Positions 1 through 8,252 of a DNA stretch of 23,963 nucleotides are shown here, piece by piece; the stretch's first letter is position 1, and the number at the start of each line of letters is the position of its first letter. The notes beneath the pieces are model-generated. The model was not told the origin of the DNA. It searched no databases and saw only the letters and a list, made by a program, of their open reading frames with translations. The DNA comes from Thiomargarita sp. GTDB taxonomy: Bacteria > Pseudomonadota > Gammaproteobacteria > Beggiatoales > Beggiatoaceae. Position numbers and translations under genes: made by a program. The DNA lies in NCBI GenBank assembly GCA_020721025.1, contig DYNO01000027.1:1-23963 (forward strand). Direction: 5' to 3'.

Positions 1-58
1 AAGGTGTATTTTGACTCCCTCTATTATCTCACCTTTTAACAACTCAATGTACTAGGAC

Positions 59-445
59 AAGTGCACGGTACCTAGACAACGCTCCATTAATAATCATTTC
101 CTGCTGCTATTTCTGCGTCATGGTATGGTCGGATTTCTCGGATTACTGCTGGTTTTTATCATCATGATGCTGCGGCTCTTCTTCCATTCCATGTTAAAAT
201 AGGTTGTTTACCCCTTAGACAGTGGCTTTGGTTTCACCCTCTTTGCCATTTACATTGTGATATTTTGGTCTATTGTAACTGTGTGGATGGGGCAACAAAC
301 CTTACCGTTTCTATTCCTGATTACCGGCTGGGCAGATGGTTACTTGCGATTTGGGCGAGAAAATGAACATTTACAAACAGTTACCTCGCAAAACCTGACA
401 CCCCAACCAAGTTTCCGGTTCAAGCGGGTTCTTTCATCGCAATAC
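59..445 (+). pseudogene. Remnant of a polytopic membrane protein, possibly O-antigen ligase/polymerase type
   Basis: One frame reads as membrane protein almost throughout but carries an in-frame TAG at 200-202 and has no convincing start. Before the stop it gives NNHFLLLFLRHGMVGFLGLL, followed by another hydrophobic run. After the stop it continues with DSGFGFTLFAIYIVIFWSIV, then TVWMGQQTLPFLFLITGW. A hydrophilic arm, an RHG-type loop and a closing pair of helices before a basic tail resemble the C-terminal part of O-antigen ligase/polymerase proteins; this family assignment is pattern memory only. The fragment ends against the palindromic element at 448-536. A GTG at 257 could open an 85-residue frame, but its last third runs into the repeat, so an intact small gene is unlikely. 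Confidence 0.35.
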
Positions 446-447
446 AA

Positions 448-536
448 CGGACAGTTTTTCAATTTCTTCAATCAAATCTGCTCGTTGCAAATATTGAATG
501 AGTTTGTACATTGAAACCCAATTTTGAAACTGTCCG
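448..536. repeat. Palindromic element, GGACAG family, copy A
   Basis: The ends are imperfect inverted repeats: the left begins CGGACAGTTTTTCAATTTC and the right end, read on the opposite strand, begins CGGACAGTTTCAAAATTG. Related elements occur at 8464-8563 and 11312-11384. The flank to the right (GAACAATTGT) is also shared in diverged form with the 11312 copy (GAACGATTGT), so the conserved unit may extend about 10 bp past the palindrome. There is no coding capacity. It looks like a non-autonomous miniature element or REP-like hairpin; mobility is not shown by the sequence. Confidence 0.5.
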
Positions 537-1245
537 AACAATTGTCATGATTTTTCAAGATGGAAACTTTATTTACCGATCCTAAAAAGTTAATAAACAT
601 TAACACGAGATGTGCGAATGATTCCACTTTGTTCACGTCGTCAACACAACTGCTTGATTGCTCAAGTCTTAGACCTGCTTCCACCAGTTAGTTTTCCTAC
701 GTGCATTTAGAGTCCCGCCGGATCGTGTCGTGAACTTTACAACTTAAACAAACCTAATCTGTTGTTAAATCATGGGACTCCGTTTGTAAACAAGGTCTTT
801 GTAGGCTTGGTTCTCGCCGTAAAACGCTTTGATTTTTTAAACGTAGTTCATAACAACATGCTTAACCCTTAGAATACAATCTATTGTAATCCGTAATTGT
901 AATCCGTAACCGACGACTGTTTGCACAGACAAAATTTCATCATGTAATTATTAATAAGTGCTCCGTCCTGTAGAGTTTTGTTATGAAAGCAAGTGATAGC
1001 AATCGATTCCATCTCAATTCAATAACGCCATCAACCAATAACCAATTGATTTATCAAATATTTTATGTTTGTTCAATCAGGAATCGTTATTTTCACCACG
1101 CTAAATAGCACTGATTTCTGTTGAGCGTGATTGATGTTTTTCATGCTACAATCATAAAAAATTATGGTTCGATCTTGTCGAATCGCATGTCTCAGTAATA
1201 GACTATAAAGTTTTGCGCCGTCCGTTACCAAAAAACCTTTAACTT
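537..1245. other. Gene-poor AT-rich region upstream of sucB
   Basis: I see no convincing gene in these 709 bases. A short frame opens at the ATG at 560 (METLFTDPKKLINI...) but stops at 689-691 after 43 codons and may be a remnant. A 13-bp unit TTGTAATCCGTAA is repeated twice in direct tandem at 884-909. A TACAAT hexamer at 1147-1152 could be a -10 box for sucB, but no -35 box lies at good spacing. sucA (the E1 subunit), which commonly precedes sucB, is not here. Confidence 0.6.
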
Positions 1246-1266
1246 ATGCAAAGAAGGAATCTCATC

Positions 1267-2430
1267 ATGTCGATTGAAGTCAAAGTGCCCGTTCTCGCAG
1301 AATCCGTCCCTGAGGCGAGTTTATTGAACTGGTACAAACAACCGGGGGATTTAGTCAAAGAAGGGGATAAACTGGTTGATGTGGAAACAGATAAGGTTGT
1401 ATTGGAAGTGGTTGCTCCCAAAAGTGGCATGATCATAGAGATTTTGAGACGAGAAGGTGAAAAAGTGAGTAGCGAAGAAGTCATTGCGAAAATAGATGAA
1501 ACCGCGGTCGCTGCTGTTGCCAAACCGGTGGAAGCCCCGACACCTTCGGCACCGAGTTCGGTTGAACCTAAAACCAGTCCAGCCGTGCGTAAAATTGCAG
1601 CGGAACAAGGGGTTGATCCCGCAACAGTTCCCCATGCCGGCGACCGAGTCACTAAGGCAGATATGTTAAAGGTAGAGAGTGCAAAAGCGGCAAAACCTGC
1701 CATGCCTGCCATCGCTCTGAATACCGAAGGTCGTCAAGAACAACGTGTGCCAATGACTCGCCTACGCAAACGGGTATCAGAACGGTTATTGCAAGCCCAA
1801 CAAGAACATGCGATTTTAACGACTTTCAACGAAATCAACATGAAACCCGTGATGGATTTGCGGGCGAAGTATAAAGATATTTTTGAAAAACAACATAATG
1901 CACGTTTAGGCTTCATGTCGTTCTTTGTGAAAGCCGCCGTGCAAAGTCTGCAAAAGTTCCCCATTATTAACGCCTCAACTGAAGGGGATGACATCATTTA
2001 TCATGGCTATTATGATGTCGGAATTGCCGTCAGTTCTCCGCGTGGTTTAGTCGTACCCATTTTACGCAACGCCGATGCCCTCACTTTTGCCGAAGTTGAA
2101 AAAGGCATTGCGGATTTTGGCAAACGGGCTAAAAATGAGCAACTGACCATTGAAGATTTGACTGGCGGTACTTTCAGCATTACCAACGGTGGAATTTTCG
2201 GCTCAATGATGTCCACCCCTATTTTAAATCCGCCTCAAAGTGCCATTTTAGGAATGCACAATATCGTAGATCGCGCGTGGGTTGAAAACGGTCAAGTGGT
2301 GGTGCGTCCAGTGATGTACGTCGCATTGTCGTATGACCATCGGATTATTGACGGGAGTGATGCAGTCAGTTTCTTATTTAATATCAAGAGTTTGATTGAA
2401 GACCCCGCCCGTTTATTATTAGAAATATAA
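1267..2430 (+). CDS. sucB: Dihydrolipoyllysine-residue succinyltransferase, E2 of 2-oxoglutarate dehydrogenase
   Basis: This is the E2 core of the cytoplasmic 2-oxoglutarate dehydrogenase complex. It transfers the succinyl group from lipoate to CoA in the TCA cycle. An N-terminal lipoyl domain (residues 2-77) carries the lipoyl lysine K43 in VETDKVVLEV. After an Ala/Pro linker comes the peripheral subunit-binding domain (about 100-140, SPAVRKIAAEQGVDPATVP). The catalytic acyltransferase domain (about 155-387) ends with the active-site SYDHRIIDG motif. The opening SIEVKVPVLAESVPEA is typical of E2o rather than E2p. I chose the ATG at 1267 because AGAAGGA at 1251-1257 is well placed for it; the in-frame ATG at 1246 lies upstream of that site. 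The length, 387 residues, is near normal. It is unusual in lacking sucA upstream and in being separated from lpdA by an unrelated gene. Confidence 0.96.
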   Translation: MSIEVKVPVLAESVPEASLLNWYKQPGDLVKEGDKLVDVETDKVVLEVVAPKSGMIIEILRREGEKVSSEEVIAKIDETAVAAVAKPVEAPTPSAPSSVEPKTSPAVRKIAAEQGVDPATVPHAGDRVTKADMLKVESAKAAKPAMPAIALNTEGRQEQRVPMTRLRKRVSERLLQAQQEHAILTTFNEINMKPVMDLRAKYKDIFEKQHNARLGFMSFFVKAAVQSLQKFPIINASTEGDDIIYHGYYDVGIAVSSPRGLVVPILRNADALTFAEVEKGIADFGKRAKNEQLTIEDLTGGTFSITNGGIFGSMMSTPILNPPQSAILGMHNIVDRAWVENGQVVVRPVMYVALSYDHRIIDGSDAVSFLFNIKSLIEDPARLLLEI

Positions 2431-2440
2431 CTGAATACCA

Positions 2441-2488
2441 AATGATCATGTGCTATTCTGTTGGTGAATTTCATAGCGCATGATCGTT
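2441..2488 (+). other. Long inverted repeat between sucB and the next gene
   Basis: Arms AATGATCATGTGCTAT (2441-2456) and ATAGCGCATGATCGTT (2473-2488) can pair over 16 positions, 14 Watson-Crick and two G-U in RNA, around a 16-nt loop. No T-run follows (the next bases are CTAAAAAATT), so it is not a standard intrinsic terminator. It starts 10 nt after sucB stops and ends 10 nt before the next ATG. It could protect the 3' end, attenuate transcription or bind a regulator; these roles are inferred. Confidence 0.6.
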
Positions 2489-2498
2489 CTAAAAAATT

Positions 2499-3320
2499 AT
2501 GTTAAATTGGCATCGTTTGTTCGGAATTGGCTTGACAGATTTATTTACCGGAACGGGTTATATTGTTGAATTAGAAAGAGATTTATCTATTCAGCAACAA
2601 TTTTTAGATGTGATAATCATCGAACAGGCACAACGTGGTATTGCGACCCATTTGCCGGATGGTTTAGAGAATTTAGCGAAACATAACTTACTGACATATA
2701 AATCATTACGAGAATCATTAGACAGTTGGGCAATTGATGAATTAATTGGTCACTATGTCAACTATCGTAAGCAAATCAGTGAGAAACGCTATCCAGTGGC
2801 TGATTTCAAGCTCTACGCAGTCAGCACCCGTTTTCCGCATAAGCTGGCAAAAGAAGTGAGTTTGCGTAAAATTCGTCCGGGCGTTTATGAAACTCAGTGG
2901 GGAACGTACACTATTCATGTACTGGTGTTGAATCAATTCGCAAAGACAGAAAAAAATGCGTTTTGGCAATTATTCAGTGCGAACATGGAAAAAGTGAAAT
3001 TTGGGCGGAATCATTATCAATTTAAACAACGTGATGTATCGACATTTGTGAATCAATTATTTAATTATTACCATGTGGAGGGATTTAATATGCCTTACAC
3101 TGTAGAAGACTATGTGCGCGATGTCACCAAATCCTATCTTCCTCATCTGACTCTCGAAGAACGGTTAGAAGGATTGCCTACTGAGCAGATTTTGCAACAG
3201 ATTCCGCTTGAACAAAGAATCGCAGGATTATCATCAGAACAGCGGTTGCAAGGATTATCGGAGCAGGAACTTCAAGAATTGTCGATTTATTTATCTCAGA
3301 TGAAAAGAAGCAGACAATAG
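2499..3320 (+). CDS. Hypothetical protein, PD-(D/E)XK nuclease-like, with C-terminal helical repeats
   Basis: The product is a 273-residue soluble protein with no signal peptide or membrane segment. The N-terminus (NWHRLFGIGLTDLFTGTGY, then VELERDLSIQQQFLDVIII) resembles a family of hypothetical proteins, common in cyanobacteria and filamentous sulfur bacteria, that is thought to have a PD-(D/E)XK fold. E24 or E26, D37 and E42 could be the acidic catalytic set, but no canonical ExK is obvious, so activity is uncertain. Residues 217-262 form about five degenerate 8-11-residue units of the type (E/Q)ERLxGLxxEQ, presumably helical. No clear Shine-Dalgarno sequence precedes the ATG, and the start lies just after a long inverted repeat. 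Its position inside an otherwise dedicated sucB-lpdA pair suggests an insertion. The function is unknown. Confidence 0.75.
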   Translation: MLNWHRLFGIGLTDLFTGTGYIVELERDLSIQQQFLDVIIIEQAQRGIATHLPDGLENLAKHNLLTYKSLRESLDSWAIDELIGHYVNYRKQISEKRYPVADFKLYAVSTRFPHKLAKEVSLRKIRPGVYETQWGTYTIHVLVLNQFAKTEKNAFWQLFSANMEKVKFGRNHYQFKQRDVSTFVNQLFNYYHVEGFNMPYTVEDYVRDVTKSYLPHLTLEERLEGLPTEQILQQIPLEQRIAGLSSEQRLQGLSEQELQELSIYLSQMKRSRQ

Positions 3321-3446
3321 CATGTTACATTAGAATCAACTGTTTGGGAATTGTCGAAGTTGCTTCGCCACATTGTGCTATCCACAGCATCTTTTCATGT
3401 TTTCAACCACCATCAGAATTAAATATATCAAGAGGATACATATAAA

Positions 3447-4862
3447 ATGGCAGATTACAACGTCATTGTTATCGGTGCAGGACCCGCAGGTTATGTGGCA
3501 GCGATTCGGTGCGCTCAATTGGGGATGAAGACCGCCTGCATCGAAAAATGGACGAATGACAGCGGAAAACAAATTTTGGGCGGTACGTGCTTGAATGTTG
3601 GATGTATTCCATCTAAAGCCCTGCTTGATTCCTCCCATCACTACTATTTCATGAAGAAACATGCGGCGGAACACGGCATTTTGTTTGACAATTTACACGC
3701 TGATGTTGCGGCAATGCAAAAACGCAAGGGTGAAGTGGTGACAGCACTGACACAAGGAATTGCCGGTTTATTCAAGAAAAACAAGATTGATTCTGTCGAA
3801 GGTCTCGCCAAATTGTTGCCGGGCAAACAGATTGAAATCACCGCGTATGATGGCAGTAAAAAAACTTTGAGTGCTGACAATATCATCATTGCCACCGGTT
3901 CTATCCCAGTCACCATTCCCCCTGCTCAAGTCGATAATCAGTATATTCTTGATTCTACAGGCGCGTTAGCGATTGATGCGGTGCCTGCTAAATTGGGCGT
4001 GATTGGCGCGGGGGCGATTGGCTTGGAATTGGGCAGCGTGTGGTGTCGGTTGGGCAGTCAAGTCACTGTTTTAGAAGCCTTACCAGATTTCTTGGCGGTA
4101 GCAGATCGGAAAATTGCAGCCGCAGCGCAGAAAGAATTGAAAACACAAGGCTTAGACATCCGTTTGAGTGCGAAAGTCACTGGAACTGAAATTAAAGACG
4201 GTCAAGTCGTTGTGAATTATGAAGATAAAAACGGCGCGCAACAAATTATCGTCAATAAACTCATCGTCGCGGTGGGGCGGAAACCGTTTAGCGAAGGCTT
4301 GGGCGCGGCGGAAATTGGGATTAAAATCAATGAACGCGGCTTTATTGAAGTCGATGCGAACCGTCAAACTGCGGTGCCGGGCATTTATGCCATTGGCGAT
4401 GTCATCGGCGGGCCCATGTTGGCGCACAAAGGTTCGGAAGAAGGCGTGATGGTGGCGGAACGGCTCGCGGGGCAAAAAAGCGAAATGCACTACGATATCA
4501 TGCCTTGGGTGATTTATACCCATCCTGAAGTGGCGTGGGTCGGCAAGACAGAGCAACAATTGAAAGCGGAAGGGGTGGAATATAACGTGGGGCAATTCCC
4601 ATTTATGGCGAGTGGGCGGGCGCGGGCGCATGGCGATACCAGTGGCATGATTCGCTTGCTTGCCGACAAGAAAACGGATCAAATTCTCGGCGTGCATATT
4701 TTTGGAATTTCTGCATCGGAATTGTTGGCGGAAGCGGTGTTGGCGATGGAATGTCAGGCAAGTAGTGAAGATTTAGCCCGCACCATTCACGCACATCCCA
4801 CGTTAGCAGAAGCGATGCACGAAGCGGCTTTAGGGGCAGATGGGCGGATGATTCACGCGTAA
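3447..4862 (+). CDS. lpdA: Dihydrolipoyl dehydrogenase (E3)
   Basis: This FAD- and NAD-dependent flavoprotein reoxidises dihydrolipoyl groups on E2 subunits, here most likely SucB just upstream. The N-terminal FAD fold has GAGPAG at residues 10-15. The redox-active disulfide is C48 and C53 in GGTCLNVGCIPSK. The NAD-binding fold carries GVIGAGAIGLELGSVWCRLG. The second FAD segment is AIGDVIGGPMLAHKGSEEG, and the C-terminal dimerisation domain has the catalytic His-Glu pair in HAHPTLAEAMHEA. The 471-residue length is normal for E3. AGAGGA at 3431-3436 is well placed for the ATG at 3447. The E3 type matches those usually encoded with sucAB in proteobacteria. The gap before it (3321-3446) holds only a small CGAAG-TTG-CTTCG hairpin near 3355-3367. 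Confidence 0.97.
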   Translation: MADYNVIVIGAGPAGYVAAIRCAQLGMKTACIEKWTNDSGKQILGGTCLNVGCIPSKALLDSSHHYYFMKKHAAEHGILFDNLHADVAAMQKRKGEVVTALTQGIAGLFKKNKIDSVEGLAKLLPGKQIEITAYDGSKKTLSADNIIIATGSIPVTIPPAQVDNQYILDSTGALAIDAVPAKLGVIGAGAIGLELGSVWCRLGSQVTVLEALPDFLAVADRKIAAAAQKELKTQGLDIRLSAKVTGTEIKDGQVVVNYEDKNGAQQIIVNKLIVAVGRKPFSEGLGAAEIGIKINERGFIEVDANRQTAVPGIYAIGDVIGGPMLAHKGSEEGVMVAERLAGQKSEMHYDIMPWVIYTHPEVAWVGKTEQQLKAEGVEYNVGQFPFMASGRARAHGDTSGMIRLLADKKTDQILGVHIFGISASELLAEAVLAMECQASSEDLARTIHAHPTLAEAMHEAALGADGRMIHA

Positions 4863-4882
4863 CTGTTTGAAATTTAACCTCT

Positions 4883-4909
4883 CGCGTAGCGTGTCGTCTA
4901 TCCTACGCG
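4883..4909. terminator. Possible hairpin downstream of lpdA
   Basis: CGCGTAG at 4883-4889 and CTACGCG at 4903-4909 form a perfect 7-bp GC-rich stem with a 13-nt loop, 20 nt after the lpdA stop. No T-run follows, so intrinsic termination is not secure. The larger palindrome at 4930-5025 follows immediately. Confidence 0.35.
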
Positions 4910-4929
4910 GGCTGTCTGATGTCTAAGTC

Positions 4930-5025
4930 AGCGAGAGTAGGGTGCATAAACGCAGTGTCATGCACCAAAGATATTAAAAATATTTGAAGGTATGTGACGC
5001 TTTGCTTATAGACCCTACTCTCGCT
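4930..5025. repeat. 96-bp palindromic element, GTAGGGTG family, copy 1
   Basis: It is bounded by perfect 14-bp inverted repeats, AGCGAGAGTAGGGT at 4930-4943 and its complement at 5012-5025, and the arms continue with imperfect pairing inward. Positions 4937-4969 are identical over 33 nt to the reverse complement of 16429-16461 in the second copy. It lies between the convergent genes lpdA and lpxB. The GTAGGGTGCATAA type of hairpin is a familiar intergenic repeat in bacteria with many miniature elements. It has no coding capacity, and it could also end transcription from both sides. Confidence 0.8.
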
Positions 5026-5058
5026 ATCAAAAATGTTGGAATAAGGAATCTACCGGGC

Positions 5059-6231
5059 TTAATCACTTTGCTTTGCGTTCCAACTGAGTAATTCAATGAT
5101 TGCCGCGGCAGCTTGTTCATTGGCAGAACATCGTAATTGTTGATGTAATTCCATAAAACGCTGTTCTAACACCAAAATTTTTTCCGGATGCGTCAGCCAC
5201 GATAAAACAGCTTCTCCCAATAATTGAGGGATCACCTGATGTTGCAGAAATTCTGGCACTAACGGCGCGTTCGCCAATAAATTCGGCAAACTGACGTAAC
5301 GTACATAGACCAAACGCCTTGCCAATTGATAAGTTAGCTCCGCCACTCGATATGCCACCACCATCGGACGTTTTAATAACATTGCTTCCAACGTTGCTGT
5401 TCCTGAAGCCATCAATACCACATCCGCCGCCGCCATTGCCTCATGCGATTGTCCATGAAACAGCGTTAACGGTAATTGTGGAAATTGTACCAATTGTTGT
5501 GAAATAATCTGTTGTAATGTTTCATTGGCAGCGGGGAGCAGAAAATGCAAGTTTTGCCGTTGTTGAGTCAGCCACACTGCGGTTTGTAGAAACGGTAATA
5601 ATAACTTTTCGACTTCTTGCGCCCGACTGCCCGGTAATAAAGCAATATAAGTTTTATCAATGGGTAGCTGCAACTGTTGCCGAATTTGCTGCTTATCAAC
5701 CTGCCAAGGAATATGATCAGCTAGGGGATGTCCAACGAATTTTACCGGAATGTGATGCTGAGTATAAAAATCTGCTTCAAATGGCAATAAAGTCAACATG
5801 ATATCGCAAGCCTGAGCAATTTTTTTCACGCGATAACGTCGCCATGCCCAGACCGAAGGACTGACATAATGTGCGGTAGGAATTCCTGATTTTCTCAATA
5901 CCTGTTCCAGTCCTAAATTGAAATCCGGGGCATCAATTCCTATAAAAATATCAGGGGGATGATCTAAAAAATGCTGTTGCAAATGATGATGACAACGTTT
6001 TAAAGTACGATAATGTTTCAATACTTCGACCAAGCCCATGACAGATAACGTTTCTAACGGATAAAAACTGTCAAATCCTGTTTCCAACATTGCCTGACCT
6101 CCAATGCCTTCAAATATCGCATCAGGAAAATAAACTTGCAATGCTTGAATCAATCCCGCTCCGAGTAGATCGCCAGAAATTTCTCCAGCAATCATACCGA
6201 TGCGTAATTTTTGATGTATCTGGGTTTTCAC
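5059..6231 (-). CDS. lpxB: Lipid-A-disaccharide synthase
   Basis: This inner-membrane-associated glycosyltransferase (GT19 family) joins UDP-2,3-diacylglucosamine to lipid X to give lipid A disaccharide. The start RIGMIAGEISGDLLGAGL is the hallmark N-terminal motif of LpxB. Further family motifs are IGIDAPDFN, YVSPSVWAWRRYRVKKIA, LLPFEADFY, VKFVGHPLAD and the LLPGSRAQEVEKL donor-site loop. At 390 residues it is close to the usual 380-390. In most proteobacteria lpxB sits in an lpxD-fabZ-lpxA-lpxB cluster. Here it is alone, with an unrelated Ig/TPR gene 119 bp upstream on the same strand and the palindromic element 33 bp past its stop. Its presence shows a lipopolysaccharide-bearing outer membrane. 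Confidence 0.97.
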   Translation of the reverse strand: MKTQIHQKLRIGMIAGEISGDLLGAGLIQALQVYFPDAIFEGIGGQAMLETGFDSFYPLETLSVMGLVEVLKHYRTLKRCHHHLQQHFLDHPPDIFIGIDAPDFNLGLEQVLRKSGIPTAHYVSPSVWAWRRYRVKKIAQACDIMLTLLPFEADFYTQHHIPVKFVGHPLADHIPWQVDKQQIRQQLQLPIDKTYIALLPGSRAQEVEKLLLPFLQTAVWLTQQRQNLHFLLPAANETLQQIISQQLVQFPQLPLTLFHGQSHEAMAAADVVLMASGTATLEAMLLKRPMVVAYRVAELTYQLARRLVYVRYVSLPNLLANAPLVPEFLQHQVIPQLLGEAVLSWLTHPEKILVLEQRFMELHQQLRCSANEQAAAAIIELLSWNAKQSD

Positions 6232-6350
6232 ATGGACTCATTTCAGCGTTGGATTAAAATGAAATTATCGGTTTCAATACTGTCAGCTATCACTATGATA
6301 AATCAACGATTATTGAGCTGATGAGCAACTTATTTTACAATTTTACGCAA

Positions 6351-8252
6351 TTATCGACACTGCGTCCATAAAAAGTTTTTTTCTTCCTGATTGAGTGGCT
6401 CAACTCCGATAGATAACTTGGTCAATACATCATTACAATTACAAGTTTTACACACCACAGGTTCAAGTGGCTTGGGCGCGACAGGCAACGGTTTGGCTTT
6501 CTCAGGCACCGCTTCCTTTTTCTTGATAACTTGTTGGTTTAACGACGTTTTTGGTGCGGGAGTCTTGGCAACCACCGGTTTAATCACGGGTTGAGTTTGC
6601 ACTGCTGAACTGTGGGCATGGGTATTTTGAGCTTGCTTGAGTTTGCGCCGTAATTCATTGAGTCCATTAATTTTTGGATTCACTTGTTCTAAACGAGTTA
6701 AAAAGGTCGCCGCTTTTTCTAACTCTTTGTCTTCTAAAGCGGTTTCAATCAAACTACGATACCGAGTTTCGATGGCTTGAATTCCTGCCAATGCTTCAGA
6801 ATTTTTAGCTTCTATTTCAAGAACTTGTTGGTAACATTCAAAAGCCGAGCCTGTTTTACCCAACATTAAACGATCTGCTGCCAGATGTTCTTTACATTCA
6901 GTGAGTAACGTAGTTACATTCGTAGGTTGTGCGGTGGGGGGGAGCAAGGTAAACGAGCCAATTATTTCGCCGGTCGTGTTATGTGATTTATCGGTTGCGG
7001 TAAAAAGATAAGTGTAATTGCCCGGTTGCCAATCGACCGTTGAAAAAGACGCATGTAATTTGTAATGCGTGCCGCTTGCTACCCACGTTTCTTGTACGGT
7101 ACTGGAACTCACCGCAAAAGTGATTTTGTCTAAGTCTTTGTTATCCGTCGCTTCTAGTGAATAGCTAATTATATCGCCTATCGTATAACTTTTTGCGATC
7201 TCTTTGTAGTTCAGTGATGGTGGTACTTTGTCAATCTCACCTAAGATAAAGTTACTTTTACCGATAGACAAATTGCCACTGGAATCAGCAACTTTGAGCG
7301 TATATTCATAAGTTCCTACTTGCCATCCTGCCGTAGAAAATGAAGATTGTTGACGACTGCTACGATTGCTGGTGTGCCAAATTTGTTTGACTAAGCCATT
7401 TTCAATCGTAAATTCAATATTTTGCAACGCTCGATCATCGGATGCTTCTATCGAAAAATTGATGCTGTCCCCCAGATGATAATCTTGAAAAATCCCGACA
7501 ATCTTCCCCAGCGGTGCCGTTTTGTCTAGCCCTTCCAAAAAGAAAGTTCCTGATTTTTCAAAGCGATTACCGGTGGCATCTTCCGCAGTTACAATGTAGG
7601 TATATTCTCGATTAACCGCCCAATTGCTCGTGACTATATTGCCTTGTTGTACATGCGTTTTATCATGAACTTGCCATTTTTCATGAAGTTGGCTGTCTTT
7701 GATCTCAAGAGAGACTTGTTTTAAATTTCGGTCATCACTGCAAGCAATGCGGTAGGGAATCGTTTCGCCTTCGTTATAATGTGGATTAATTTTGGTCACT
7801 TCAACCGTCGGTTGCACGATATCACGCTTTTGTAAGTCAAAAACTCCTGTCATCGTGTATGATTTGCCGTTGCGTGCTATCACTGTAACTAAATAGGTGT
7901 ATTGCGTGGTTTCCCAGCCGATAGTAGAAAAATTACCTTGTTTTTTACGCATTAGCGGGGTGACTTCCCATGATTCTTTTACTGGAGAATTTCGCACGGC
8001 AAATGTAATATTCTTTGGGCGATCTTCTTCATTCCATTCAATAGCATACTCAATGGTGTCTCCCTCAGTATATTCTGGATGAAGCAATACTTTCACCTGC
8101 TCCGTTTGAGCGGCATACCACAGCCCTGTTCCTGCCAATATGATAGATAGAGTCAGAAATGACCATAAAACATAGTGTTGCATCGAGATCGCAGGCTTGC
8201 TGGTGGTCAGGATAGATTTGCGAATAAGAATGGTATCACGATTTGACGACAT
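6351..8252 (-). CDS. Membrane-anchored protein with four Ig-like repeats and a TPR-like domain
   Basis: This 633-residue protein is not one I can name. After a short basic N-terminus, residues about 28-46 (YVLWSFLTLSIILAGTGLWY) form a single membrane anchor, so the rest is probably periplasmic. Four tandem beta-rich repeats of about 90 residues follow (about 53-139, 149-238, 248-335, 346-436). Each has a Y.xGD.I.Y.IEA.D opening, a W in the middle, an FST.GW-like strand and a closing YTY.V.A.D..GN segment. Residues about 444-540 are alpha-helical with TPR-like spacing (SAFECYQQVLEIEAKNSEAL). A Lys/Pro-rich linker (about 550-598) leads to a Cys cluster, CKTCNCN at 601-607, and a final C632. The repeats suggest binding of a ligand or of peptidoglycan/envelope partners. 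It could share a transcript with lpxB, but the 119-bp gap leaves this open. Confidence 0.8.
   Translation of the reverse strand: MSSNRDTILIRKSILTTSKPAISMQHYVLWSFLTLSIILAGTGLWYAAQTEQVKVLLHPEYTEGDTIEYAIEWNEEDRPKNITFAVRNSPVKESWEVTPLMRKKQGNFSTIGWETTQYTYLVTVIARNGKSYTMTGVFDLQKRDIVQPTVEVTKINPHYNEGETIPYRIACSDDRNLKQVSLEIKDSQLHEKWQVHDKTHVQQGNIVTSNWAVNREYTYIVTAEDATGNRFEKSGTFFLEGLDKTAPLGKIVGIFQDYHLGDSINFSIEASDDRALQNIEFTIENGLVKQIWHTSNRSSRQQSSFSTAGWQVGTYEYTLKVADSSGNLSIGKSNFILGEIDKVPPSLNYKEIAKSYTIGDIISYSLEATDNKDLDKITFAVSSSTVQETWVASGTHYKLHASFSTVDWQPGNYTYLFTATDKSHNTTGEIIGSFTLLPPTAQPTNVTTLLTECKEHLAADRLMLGKTGSAFECYQQVLEIEAKNSEALAGIQAIETRYRSLIETALEDKELEKAATFLTRLEQVNPKINGLNELRRKLKQAQNTHAHSSAVQTQPVIKPVVAKTPAPKTSLNQQVIKKKEAVPEKAKPLPVAPKPLEPVVCKTCNCNDVLTKLSIGVEPLNQEEKNFLWTQCR

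Noticed and set aside
472..684. A 70-codon minus-strand frame
   Set aside because: It overlaps palindromic element A, has no recognisable protein features and no ribosome binding site.
560..691. A short gene beginning METLFTDPKK
   Set aside because: It stops after 43 codons, loses protein character after about 15 residues and has no strong ribosome binding site; noted only as a possible remnant.
1121..1152. A sigma-70 promoter for sucB
   Set aside because: TACAAT at 1147 is a fair -10 box, but the candidate -35 boxes (1121 and 1131) are 20 and 10 bp away, outside good spacing.
1246..1266. An earlier ATG for sucB at 1246
   Set aside because: The ribosome binding site AGAAGGA lies after it and is well spaced for the ATG at 1267, where the standard E2 N-terminus starts.
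4152..4697. A long minus-strand frame (181 codons) opposite lpdA
   Set aside because: It is the complement of a highly conserved coding region and encodes a low-complexity His/Arg/Pro-rich shadow.
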